From: an uncultured Clostridium sp.
GTDB lineage: Bacteria > Bacillota > Clostridia > Lachnospirales > Lachnospiraceae
DNA: 12,541 nucleotides
Reading direction: 5' to 3'
NCBI GenBank assembly: GCA_900551135.1
Contig: URUX01000061.1
Span: forward strand, 1 to 12,541
Below are positions 5,755-12,541 of the stretch, in pieces. The notes below the pieces were generated by a model. That model was not told the origin of the DNA, searched no databases, and saw only the letters and a program-made list of their open reading frames with translations. The position numbers were made by a program, and so were the translations under genes. Every line of letters starts with the position of its first letter. Position 1 is the stretch's first letter.

Positions 5755-7929
5755 ATGAAAATAAACATAAAGAAAAGGGGAACTGCCCTTGGTCTGGGTC
5801 TTTTGATGGCATTTCAGACACCTGTGGCGGCGTTTTTGCCGTCTCTGCCTTTAAATCCCATGACGAAGATCTATGCCTATACAGAGCGCAGTGCGACCAT
5901 TAAAGCTACGTCTCTCAATGTGCGGAGTGACGCAGGGACCTCAGCCAGCGTTGTTGCCAGACTGCCATATGGGACTGCCGTTACCGTGATTGGTGAAAAA
6001 ACTGCCAGTGACGGTGTTTTGTGGTATCAGATACGCTTTTCCGGAAGCGGCGGAACTGCCAAGACCGGTTATGCATCCAGCCAGTACATAAAGTTTCCGG
6101 TATCGTATTCGGCAGATTCCAATTTTGAGGCATATCTGGATGCCCAGGGATTTCCGGAATCTTACCGTCCCGGGCTTCGGGAACTTCATGCCCAGTATCC
6201 GAACTGGGTATTTACTGCCCAGCATACGGGAGTAGACTGGAATTCAGCCATTGAAAATGAAAGTGTTATCACCCGCAACCTGGTGGCCGGCAGCAGTATT
6301 TCTTCCTGGAAGTCTACGGCTGACGGCGCATACAACTGGGATACCAGCACCTGGAATGGATTTGACGGTGCTTCCTGGGTTCAGGCATCTCCGGATATTA
6401 TCCGGTATTACATGGATCCCAGAAATTTTCTTAATGAAAAATATATTTTCCAGTTTTTACTGCAGAGTTATAATGCAGGTATTCACAATGCGTCTGGTTT
6501 GCAGAGCATGGTAAAGGGCACGTTTCTGGAAAATTCCGGAAACGGCGGTTCTTCTTCTGCTCCATCCAGTCCTGACAGCAGTTTGGGACCCGGAACTGCT
6601 CAGACAGAAGGGCCGGGAGGATCAACGATTACGACTGCGCCCCAGACATCCGGCACGGCTGGAGGCACCAGTTCTTCCGGAAGCGGCTCTTCGGGCGTAA
6701 GTTTTGAGGCGCCGGGAAGCGGCAAAACCGGTTCGGAAGGGGTTTCGTTAGTTGGTCCCCAGGCCTCTGTTTCTCCGAAAAAGACGGCTCTTCTGACAGA
6801 AGTCGGACCGGGAGTAGGACTGTCAGGTCCTTCCGGCGGCGGAGTGATTAATATGGGAGAAAATTATGGACCGGGAAGCAGTTCTTCCAATACTTCTTCC
6901 AATACCGGCACCAGTACGGGAAGTTCCGGCAGTTCCGGCAGCGCTCCCTCTCCTGGAAGCCGATCCTATGTGGAGATTATTATGGATGCAGGAGCACAGT
7001 CCGGTGTAAATCCATATGTTCTGGCTTCTATGATTATACAGGAACAGGGAAACAAAGGAACCAGTCCTATGATTTCCGGCAATGTAACCGGATATCAGGG
7101 AATTTACAATTTCTTTAATGTAGAGGCATATGAGACCAGTTCCATGAGCAAGGTGGCAAAAGGCCTTTCCTATGCGGCACAGTCCGGATCTTACAACCGT
7201 CCGTGGAATACTGTGGAAAAATCCATTATCGGCGGCGCTGTCAACTACGGTGACAACTACGTAAAGGCCGGTCAGGATACCTTTTATTTAAAGAAATTTA
7301 ACGTGCAGGGAAGCAACATGTATAAGCATCAGTATATGACCAATGTGCAGGGCGCGGCTTCGGAAGGCGCAAAGATGGCAGAGGCTTATACTGCTGATGT
7401 AAAACAGACAGCATTAGAATTTAAGATACCGGTTTATAAAAATATGCCGGAACAGGCATGTGCAAGACCGACTGGAGACGGAAGCCCCAACAATAAACTG
7501 TCTGCTCTGGGTGTTTCTGGATTTTCCATGACCCCGGTATTCAGCAAAGATACCAGCACCTATGATGTGATTGTAAATTCTTCCGTAACCAGCGTTGGCG
7601 TTCAGGCATCTGCCATAGCCGGCACTGCCTCCGTAAGCGGAACCGGAACGGTGGCCTTAAATGGCGGAACCACAGAGGTGAAGGTAAAGGTTCAGGCACA
7701 GAATGGAGATGTGAGAGAATATACGATTCGCGTTGTCCAGTCTCCGAACGGTCCGATGCTGGGTTCCACCTTAACAGGAACCAGCCAGGGAGGCGGGCCG
7801 GGAGGTTCACCTGTCAGCGGCGGTTCTGCTGGAACGGATGTGCAGGGACCAGGCGTTTCGGATAATTCCGGCCTTACAGCAGGAAATACCGATGGTCCTG
7901 GCGGAAGCAGCGTTACCGTAATTAATTAA
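5755..7929 (+). CDS. Secreted SH3-domain beta-N-acetylglucosaminidase with split catalytic region and cadherin-like domain
   Basis: This 724-residue protein is predicted to be exported and to cleave the glycan strands of peptidoglycan. Residues 1-26 (or to about 42) form a signal peptide. Residues 45-115 are a bacterial SH3 domain (SLNVRSDAGTSASVVARL). Residues 122-258 hold the conserved region preceding the hydrolase (YPNWVF, YYMDPRNFLNEKYIFQF). Residues 261-402 are a Ser/Gly/Pro/Thr-rich segment. Residues 403-545 are the GH73-like core with likely catalytic Glu430 in MIIQEQGNKGTS and the conserved YNFFNVEA and GQDTFYLKKFNV. Residues 579-663 are a cadherin-like beta-sandwich, and 664-724 a Gly/Pro-rich tail. 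In relatives I recall, NEKYIFQF and the catalytic segment lie much closer together, so the segment looks like an insertion. No sortase motif or C-terminal membrane helix is visible. AGGAGA ends 5 bases before the ATG. It is followed 19 bases later by a surface protein with a related beta-sandwich. The fold assignment is firm; the bond specificity is inferred. Confidence 0.82.
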   Translation: MKINIKKRGTALGLGLLMAFQTPVAAFLPSLPLNPMTKIYAYTERSATIKATSLNVRSDAGTSASVVARLPYGTAVTVIGEKTASDGVLWYQIRFSGSGGTAKTGYASSQYIKFPVSYSADSNFEAYLDAQGFPESYRPGLRELHAQYPNWVFTAQHTGVDWNSAIENESVITRNLVAGSSISSWKSTADGAYNWDTSTWNGFDGASWVQASPDIIRYYMDPRNFLNEKYIFQFLLQSYNAGIHNASGLQSMVKGTFLENSGNGGSSSAPSSPDSSLGPGTAQTEGPGGSTITTAPQTSGTAGGTSSSGSGSSGVSFEAPGSGKTGSEGVSLVGPQASVSPKKTALLTEVGPGVGLSGPSGGGVINMGENYGPGSSSSNTSSNTGTSTGSSGSSGSAPSPGSRSYVEIIMDAGAQSGVNPYVLASMIIQEQGNKGTSPMISGNVTGYQGIYNFFNVEAYETSSMSKVAKGLSYAAQSGSYNRPWNTVEKSIIGGAVNYGDNYVKAGQDTFYLKKFNVQGSNMYKHQYMTNVQGAASEGAKMAEAYTADVKQTALEFKIPVYKNMPEQACARPTGDGSPNNKLSALGVSGFSMTPVFSKDTSTYDVIVNSSVTSVGVQASAIAGTASVSGTGTVALNGGTTEVKVKVQAQNGDVREYTIRVVQSPNGPMLGSTLTGTSQGGGPGGSPVSGGSAGTDVQGPGVSDNSGLTAGNTDGPGGSSVTVIN

Positions 7930-7948
7930 ACTGGGGAGATATAAGGAA

Positions 7949-9613
7949 ATGAATAAAAAGATAAAACAGTTATTTGCCGCCCTGGCAATGGTCTGCATGC
8001 TTAGCCTGTCCATTTTGCCGGGGATGAGCATTACGGCTTTTGCCGCTAATGGAAACATACAGTTCAGCGATCCTTCTGCAACCGCAGGAAGTGAGGTTAC
8101 CGTTAATTTGAAGGTATCCACCTCCGGCGGAGAGGGACTCAGCAAAGCAGATATTGCGTTGGCCTATGATGCCAATGCATTGGAATTTATCAGCGGAAAC
8201 AGCGTAGAAGGCGGAAGCGGCGCATTGCGGGCTCATGGGACTCCGGATGCCAACAGCCCCACTGTCATCGTATTCAGCATGAAATTTCAGGCAAAGCAGG
8301 CGGGAAGTTCCCAGATTACTGTGACTTCCCAGGAGGTTTACGATGCAAATTCCCAGATGGTGACCATGGATCACGTGGGAAAATCTACGGTTACAGTTCA
8401 GGCAGTATCCAGTGCATCAAATAACGCGTCTCTGTCTTCCCTTCAGGTATCGCCAGGCACACTGTCACCGGAATTTTCAGCAGATACCGATGCATATACG
8501 GTAAATGTAGGTCTGGATGTAAGCCGTCTGACAGTGAATGTGGCGACAGCCGATGGAAACGCATCTTATGTGGTTTCCGGCAATGAGGATCTTCAGGAAG
8601 GGGAAAACACCGTTGTCTGCAGGGTAACCGCCCAGGATGGCACAACGGTAAAAGATTATACCATTCAGGTTATCAAGAGCGCAGAAGGAGCCAGCGGCGA
8701 AACTGGCGGAGAAAGCGCAGGGGCTGAGTTTGAGAGCGTCAGCCTGGAGGCAGCAGCCAAGGCAATTTCCATTATTCCGTTAGAAAGCGGAGTAGAAGTA
8801 CCGGAAGGATTTTCTGAGACTACGATTAATATTGACGGCCATAAAGTAACCGGCTGGATTTGGGCGTCTGAGAGCAACCCGCAGTACTGTGTATTCTATG
8901 GAATCAATGCTGCTGGTGAAAAGAATTTCTACCGGTATGATTTGACAGAAAAGACCATTCAGAGATATTTCAGCGATCCGGCTATTGACACCGGAGTGAC
9001 CCAGGAAGAGCATACAGAGGTAATTAATCAGTACAATGAACTTCTGAAAGACTTTAAGATCCAGCGGATTATTCTGATTGTGCTGATTGCAGTAGTACTG
9101 GTGCTGTTTATTGTTATGGTATATCTGGCAGTAAGAGGCGGCGGAAAGAATCCTCCTTCCGGTGGTTCCAGAAACCGGGACAGCCGAAGACCGGGACTGG
9201 AAGACGAGGAAGACGGATTTGATCCCTTTGAGGAAGAACTGGAAGAACCCCAGATCAGAAGAGATGAGTATCCTCGTCAGCCAGTTGTAAGAAGAAGTCC
9301 CCGTCCGGAGATGGACGAGACCATTGTCCGCCCAATGAATACCAGACAGCCGGCCCGTCCAGTACGCAGCCAGTCCGGACAGGTGGAAACCGTCAGAGAG
9401 GAACGTACAGCCAGACAGGAAACCCCGGTAAGACGGGAAGACGCTCCAAGACAGGAGACAAGGCCGGTAAGAAATATCCGTCCGGCAGGGGCTCCGGCTT
9501 CAGGTCCGTCCCATTACAGCCGTCCTCAGCGACCCGCTCCAGAGCCGGTACGTCCGGAGATGGATTTGGAAGATGACGATGATTTTGAGTTTTTAGATAT
9601 TGATGACGAATAA
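7949..9613 (+). CDS. Cohesin-like/cadherin-like single-pass membrane protein with disordered acidic cytoplasmic tail
   Basis: This 554-residue protein has a signal peptide (1-32, ending AFA). Residues 34-151 look like a cohesin-type beta-sandwich (NIQFSDPSATAGSEVTVNL, ADIALAYDANALEFISG, FSMKFQAKQAGSSQITV). Residues 158-243 are a cadherin-like beta-sandwich (LSSLQVSPGTLSPEFSADT to KDYTIQVIKS). Residues 262-345 form a compact domain I do not recognise, followed by a membrane helix (374-395). The cytoplasmic tail (396-554) is Arg/Pro/Glu-rich and predicted to be disordered. RPEMD appears twice (452-456 and 535-539), and the protein ends in the acidic run EDDDDFEFLDIDDE. Cohesins bind dockerins in cellulosomes, but no dockerin or carbohydrase is in the window, so here the domain more likely serves generic surface adhesion. 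The tail could recruit a cytoplasmic partner. GGGGAG (7933-7938) gives the better ribosome binding site. It is probably cotranscribed with the preceding glucosaminidase. The function is not known to me. Confidence 0.75.
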   Translation: MNKKIKQLFAALAMVCMLSLSILPGMSITAFAANGNIQFSDPSATAGSEVTVNLKVSTSGGEGLSKADIALAYDANALEFISGNSVEGGSGALRAHGTPDANSPTVIVFSMKFQAKQAGSSQITVTSQEVYDANSQMVTMDHVGKSTVTVQAVSSASNNASLSSLQVSPGTLSPEFSADTDAYTVNVGLDVSRLTVNVATADGNASYVVSGNEDLQEGENTVVCRVTAQDGTTVKDYTIQVIKSAEGASGETGGESAGAEFESVSLEAAAKAISIIPLESGVEVPEGFSETTINIDGHKVTGWIWASESNPQYCVFYGINAAGEKNFYRYDLTEKTIQRYFSDPAIDTGVTQEEHTEVINQYNELLKDFKIQRIILIVLIAVVLVLFIVMVYLAVRGGGKNPPSGGSRNRDSRRPGLEDEEDGFDPFEEELEEPQIRRDEYPRQPVVRRSPRPEMDETIVRPMNTRQPARPVRSQSGQVETVREERTARQETPVRREDAPRQETRPVRNIRPAGAPASGPSHYSRPQRPAPEPVRPEMDLEDDDDFEFLDIDDE

Positions 9614-9624
9614 AGAACAACTTA

Positions 9625-9658
9625 AAAAGGATTGCCGTTCACCTGCGGCAATCCTTTT
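9625..9658 (+). terminator. Hairpin terminator after the surface gene pair
   Basis: A perfect 9-base-pair GC-containing stem (9629-9637 with 9646-9654) is extended by four A-T pairs (9625-9628 with 9655-9658), around an 8-base loop. It lies 12 bases after the stop codon. The T run is only four bases on this strand and is matched by an A run on the left arm, so termination may be incomplete. Confidence 0.8.
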
Positions 9659-9690
9659 ACGCAGACACAGAAAGAAACAGGGAGCAGGAT

Positions 9691-10491
9691 ATGGAAATTT
9701 CCTATAAGCTGGAGCATTTTGAAGGTCCCTTGGATTTGCTTTTGCATCTAATCGAGAAAAATAAAGTAAATATTTATGACATCCCAATTGTGGAAATTAC
9801 AGAACAGTATCTGGACTATGTAAACCATATGGAAAAAGAGGATTTAAATGTAGTCAGCGAATTTCTGGTTATGGCTGCTACTCTGTTGGATATTAAAGCC
9901 AGGATGCTGCTTCCGAAAGAAATTGATGAGGAGACAGGAGAAGAGCAGGATCCCAGGGCTGAACTGGTAGCCAGACTTCTGGAATACAAAAAATATAAGT
10001 ATATGGCGCTGGTGCTTCAGGATCGGGAGGATGATGCCGGACTTATTTTTTATAAAAATCCTACCATTCCCAGAGAGGTTGCAAAGTATGAACCTCCGGT
10101 AGATCTGGACAGGCTGCTGGGAGATTTGACTCTGGCAAAGCTGCAAAAGATTTTTGAGCAGGTTATGAAGCGCCAGGAAGACAAGATTGACAGAGTCCGA
10201 AGCAATTTTGGTGTAATACGGAAAGAACCGGTCAGTCTGGAAGAAAAAATCGGTTCGGTAATGAAGTATGCCAGAGCCCACAGACGGTTCAGTTTCCGGC
10301 AGATGCTGGAGAAACAGGGGGATCGTCTGGAGATAGTGGTAACTTTTCTTGCGATTTTAGAACTGATGAAAATCGGAAAAATAAGTCTGACTCAGGAACA
10401 TATTTTTGATGATATGCAGATTGAGACGCTAGAGCCGGAGGGGGAGGAAGAAGAACTGAACCTGGAAGGCCTGGATGATTTTGTAAGCTGA
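9691..10491 (+). CDS. scpA: Segregation and condensation protein A
   Basis: ScpA (266 residues) is the kleisin subunit that bridges the two heads of the SMC dimer and, with ScpB, forms the condensin that compacts and segregates the chromosome. The N-terminal signature YKLEHFEGPLDLLLHLIEK (5-23) and the helix with TLLDIKARMLLP (64-75) bind the SMC neck. A charged middle region follows, and a C-terminal winged helix (about 185-237) contacts the SMC cap. An acidic tail (about 249-266) closes the protein. The length is close to the usual 240-270. AGGGAG at 9679-9684 ends 6 bases before the ATG. The gene starts only 32 bases after the preceding terminator hairpin and is followed by scpB after 19 bases. 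Confidence 0.96.
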   Translation: MEISYKLEHFEGPLDLLLHLIEKNKVNIYDIPIVEITEQYLDYVNHMEKEDLNVVSEFLVMAATLLDIKARMLLPKEIDEETGEEQDPRAELVARLLEYKKYKYMALVLQDREDDAGLIFYKNPTIPREVAKYEPPVDLDRLLGDLTLAKLQKIFEQVMKRQEDKIDRVRSNFGVIRKEPVSLEEKIGSVMKYARAHRRFSFRQMLEKQGDRLEIVVTFLAILELMKIGKISLTQEHIFDDMQIETLEPEGEEEELNLEGLDDFVS

Positions 10492-10510
10492 TGAAACGGA
10501 GACACAGAAA

Positions 10511-11137
10511 ATGACGGAGAAAAAAATCCAGGAAGCGGTAGTAGAAGCCGTTCTGTTTACAATGGGGCAGTCAGTAGAGTTAAGCCAGCTTGCGGCAGCA
10601 CTGGAGACAGACAGAGAGACTGCCAGAGAAGCGGTGGAACGGCTTCGGGAACGGTATCAGAAGGAAAAACGGGGAATTCAGATTATTGAACTGGAAGAAG
10701 CCTATCAGATGTGTACCAGGGCAGAATACTATCCCAATCTGATTCGGGTGGCTGCTTCTCCTAAAAAGCAGGTTCTCACAGAGGTGGTACTGGAGACGCT
10801 GTCCATTATTGCCTACAAACAGCCTATTACAAAAATGGAAATTGAAAAGATCCGGGGAGTAAAGTCCGACCATGCAGTTAACAAACTGGTAGAATACAAT
10901 CTGGTGTACGAAGTAGGGAGACTGGATGCCCCTGGAAGACCGGCTCTGTTTGCCACTACGGAAGAGTTTCTGCGACGGTTTGGAGTAGGCTCTACGGAGG
11001 ATTTGCCGGACTTAAATCCGGAACAGGAAGAAGAGATAAAAATAGAAGTAGAAGAAGAACTGCAGCTTCGGATGAGCGAACTGGAAGCAGCAGCGGGAGA
11101 GGAAGAACAGGATGGAGAGAATCGCGAAATTTTATAA
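10511..11137 (+). CDS. scpB: Segregation and condensation protein B
   Basis: ScpB (208 residues) dimerises and binds the middle region of ScpA in the SMC-ScpAB condensin. Two winged-helix domains are recognisable. The first spans about 5-80 (VVEAVLFTMGQSVELSQLAAAL). The second spans about 88-160 and contains the family signature LETLSIIAYKQPITKMEIE (94-112), RGVKSDHAVNKLVE (115-128) and GRPALFATTEEFLRRFG (142-158). The C-terminal 40 residues are strongly acidic and low in complexity, as is common in Firmicute ScpB. CGGAGA (10497-10502) ends 8 bases before the ATG. The gene overlaps the downstream dUTPase start by 26 bases, which points to translational coupling. Confidence 0.96.
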   Translation: MTEKKIQEAVVEAVLFTMGQSVELSQLAAALETDRETAREAVERLRERYQKEKRGIQIIELEEAYQMCTRAEYYPNLIRVAASPKKQVLTEVVLETLSIIAYKQPITKMEIEKIRGVKSDHAVNKLVEYNLVYEVGRLDAPGRPALFATTEEFLRRFGVGSTEDLPDLNPEQEEEIKIEVEEELQLRMSELEAAAGEEEQDGENREIL

Positions 11138-11624
11138 AGTAAGCCGTGAACGGTTTGCAGCAGACTGGATGGATACCTTTGGAGAACAAAAATCCCAGGA
11201 GGCGGAGAAGATATATGATACCATTTCCCTTCCAAGGAGAGCCACAGCCGGATCTGCTGGTTATGATTTTTATCTGCCTCTGGCCATCTCTTTAAAACCG
11301 GGAGAGAGCATAAAGGTCCCTACAGGAATACGGGTTCGGATCTCAGAAGGATGGGTGCTTCAGATATATCCCCGCAGCGGCCTGGGATTTAAATTCCGTC
11401 TGCAGTTAAATAATACAGTAGGAGTAATTGACAGCGACTACTTTTATTCCGATAACGAAGGCCATCTGTTTATCAAAATTACCAATGATTCCAGGGAGGG
11501 AAAGACGGTAGAATTAAAGGCCGGATCTGCATTTGCCCAGGGCATTTTCTTCCAGTATGGGATTACGGAGGATGATGACTGTGAGACAGTAAGAAACGGC
11601 GGGCTGGGAAGTACAGACAAATAA
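11112..11624 (+). CDS. dut: Trimeric dUTP diphosphatase (dUTPase)
   Basis: The enzyme hydrolyses dUTP to dUMP and pyrophosphate, keeping uracil out of DNA and supplying the thymidylate precursor. At 170 residues it has an N-terminal extension of about 35 residues (IAKFYKVSRERFAADW) before the core. All five trimeric dUTPase motifs can be located: I at ATAGSAGYDF (44-53), II at PRSGLGFK (87-94), III at GVIDSDY (104-110), IV at AGSAFAQGIF (137-146) and V at RNGGLGSTDK (161-170). Motif III is followed by FYSDNEGH, where classical enzymes have RGE, so this loop carries a short insertion. The protein ends immediately after motif V, where other enzymes may carry a few more residues. GAGGAAG (11099-11105) sits inside the end of scpB, 6 bases before the ATG. 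The genes overlap by 26 bases. Confidence 0.92.
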   Translation: MERIAKFYKVSRERFAADWMDTFGEQKSQEAEKIYDTISLPRRATAGSAGYDFYLPLAISLKPGESIKVPTGIRVRISEGWVLQIYPRSGLGFKFRLQLNNTVGVIDSDYFYSDNEGHLFIKITNDSREGKTVELKAGSAFAQGIFFQYGITEDDDCETVRNGGLGSTDK

Positions 11625-11663
11625 ATGGATTCCGGATTAGGGAAAGAAGGGCCGGGGAATACT

Positions 11664-12437
11664 ATGAAAAAGAAAAAATCTGTTTTAAAAACAGTATGGA
11701 TTGCAGGTATTCTGTCTCTGGTTATCGGGACAGCAGGTGGGTGCAGTGCAGGAAATGGAACGGACAGGGAGGCGCTGCGCCTGTCTGGTATTGAAAAGCT
11801 GGATGCCGGAGACTATGGAGGGGCGATTGCAGATTTGGAAGAAGCCCTGAGCCTTGGAAAAGGGAAAGTCGGGGAAATGGAACTGGATATTTTAAAATAC
11901 CGGGCTGAGGCAGAGTACCGGATTGGAGATTACAGCGCAGCTGCTCACACGTATGACATTTTGAGACAGGTAGACGGCGAAAAACCGGAATATGTAAGGC
12001 TTCATTGTCTGTTAAATATCCAGGCCGGAAAGACAGAAGAGGCGCTGGAGGATTATCGGAATATTTATGAAAAGGATAAGTCTGCAGAACTTCTTAAGGA
12101 CATGGGACAGGCACTGGAAAAAGCCGGTCAGACCGATGCTGCCTTAGAACTTTACAGCCAGGCAGAGGCAGACGGGCTGGCGGACTCTGTGATTTATAAC
12201 CGGAAAGGTCTGTGTTATCTGAGCCGGGGAGAATACAGCGCAGCAGGACAGGCGTTCGAAGCAGGACTGAAGGCATCCGATACGGAAGCGGCGGCAGATT
12301 TGGCCTTTAACCGTGCCGCAGCGCTGGAATATCAGGGAAACTATGAAGAAGCCTTAAAAGCCTTTGAAGCTTATGTGGCCCAGTACGGTTCCGACGAAAA
12401 AGCGGAGCATGAAATAGCATTTTTAAAAACCAGATAG
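11664..12437 (+). CDS. TPR-repeat lipoprotein
   Basis: This 257-residue predicted lipoprotein begins with a lysine-rich n-region, a hydrophobic core and a lipobox-like TAGGC (Cys27). The -3 residue is Ala rather than the preferred Leu, so the lipobox is acceptable but not ideal. About six tetratricopeptide repeats follow: 33-64, 77-104, 108-136, 141-170, 176-206 and 212-240, with typical GDYGGAIADLEEAL, GKTEEALEDY and GNYEEALKAF cores. TPR arrays form curved helical scaffolds for protein-protein contacts, and the partner is unknown. An in-frame ATG at 11625 directly abuts the dUTPase stop, but it would put 13 hydrophilic residues before the signal peptide. The ATG at 11664, with GGGGAA at 11654-11659 upstream, is therefore preferred. 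The gene sits between dut and hflX in a tight operon. Confidence 0.82.
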   Translation: MKKKKSVLKTVWIAGILSLVIGTAGGCSAGNGTDREALRLSGIEKLDAGDYGGAIADLEEALSLGKGKVGEMELDILKYRAEAEYRIGDYSAAAHTYDILRQVDGEKPEYVRLHCLLNIQAGKTEEALEDYRNIYEKDKSAELLKDMGQALEKAGQTDAALELYSQAEADGLADSVIYNRKGLCYLSRGEYSAAGQAFEAGLKASDTEAAADLAFNRAAALEYQGNYEEALKAFEAYVAQYGSDEKAEHEIAFLKTR

Positions 12438-12450
12438 TGTTGGAGAATAT

Positions 12451-12541
12451 ATGGCAGAATTAATTGATTTAAAAGAACTGGAAGAACGGGTGATTCTCAT
12501 TGGCGTAAGCCAGGGAGACGGAAGCGATGCAGAACAGTCTC
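12451..12541 (+). CDS. hflX: GTPase HflX, N-terminal start (partial)
   Basis: An open frame starts at ATG 12451 and runs off the window end (30 codons visible). The residues ELEERVILIGVSQGDG match the beginning of the HflX N-terminal domain (typically EERVILIGV followed by a short acidic loop). HflX is a ribosome-splitting GTPase that rescues stalled 70S particles under stress. TGGAGA (12441-12446) lies 4 bases before the start. The gene begins 13 bases after the TPR lipoprotein stop, so it shares that transcript. The GTPase motifs are beyond the window, and the call rests on the short N-terminus. Confidence 0.7.
   Translation, partial: MAELIDLKELEERVILIGVSQGDGSDAEQS

Noticed and set aside
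7738..7929. Sortase anchoring signal at the glucosaminidase C-terminus
   Set aside because: No LPxTG-like motif, hydrophobic helix or basic tail; the C-terminus is Gly/Pro/Ser-rich and ends VTVIN.
9844..10281. 145-codon minus-strand open frame opposite scpA
   Set aside because: scpA is unambiguous across this stretch and the opposite frame shows no family features.
10813..11235. Serine-rich 140-codon minus-strand frame opposite scpB and dut
   Set aside because: The Ser/Pro runs are the complement of acidic and GAA/GAG-rich codons in the scpB tail.
11625..11663. Upstream in-frame ATG of the TPR lipoprotein
   Set aside because: It adds 13 hydrophilic residues before an otherwise normal lipoprotein signal peptide. 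The ATG at 11664 gives a standard export signal.

Overview
The window looks like chromosome of an anaerobic Firmicute of the class Clostridia, most likely family Lachnospiraceae. This rests on the moderate GC content, strong AGGAGG-type ribosome binding sites, a biotin-dependent Na+-pump operon in a fermentative setting, secreted SH3/glucosaminidase and cadherin-like proteins typical of that family, and an scpA-scpB-dUTPase-hflX neighbourhood. The family is inferred from memory of protein families, not from a database search. All genes are on the + strand, and nothing mobile was seen.

Region 1 (1-102) is the 3' end of an aspartokinase gene. A clear SigA-type promoter and a leader hairpin follow (154-241).

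Region 2 (275-5590) is a five-gene operon: an acyl-CoA carboxyltransferase (MmdA/GcdA/12S class), an OadG-like subunit with an unusual lipoprotein ectodomain, a biotin carrier protein, the Na+-translocating decarboxylase beta subunit OadB, and a pyruvate/oxaloacetate carboxyltransferase (OadA/5S class) with no biotin domain of its own. It ends at a strong terminator. Two different carboxyltransferases share one biotin carrier and one Na+ pump, and there is no biotin carboxylase. The set therefore has every part of a Propionibacterium-type transcarboxylase (12S, 1.3S, 5S) plus the membrane Na+ pump of a decarboxylase. This is the most interesting system in the window.

Region 3 (5644-9658) is a two-gene cell-surface unit with its own consensus promoter. 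It encodes a secreted SH3-glucosaminidase whose catalytic region is split by a Ser/Gly/Pro-rich segment of about 140 residues, and a cohesin-like/cadherin-like single-pass membrane protein with a long disordered cytoplasmic tail ending in an acidic motif. The two proteins share a cadherin-like beta-sandwich module. A hairpin terminator with a short T run follows.

Region 4 (9691-12541) is a tightly packed housekeeping operon: scpA, scpB, dUTPase, a TPR lipoprotein and the start of hflX. No convincing promoter lies between the preceding terminator and scpA, so read-through or an unrecognised promoter must supply it.

No intergenic gap exceeds about 210 bases. No tRNA, rRNA, CRISPR array, insertion sequence or attachment site was recognised.
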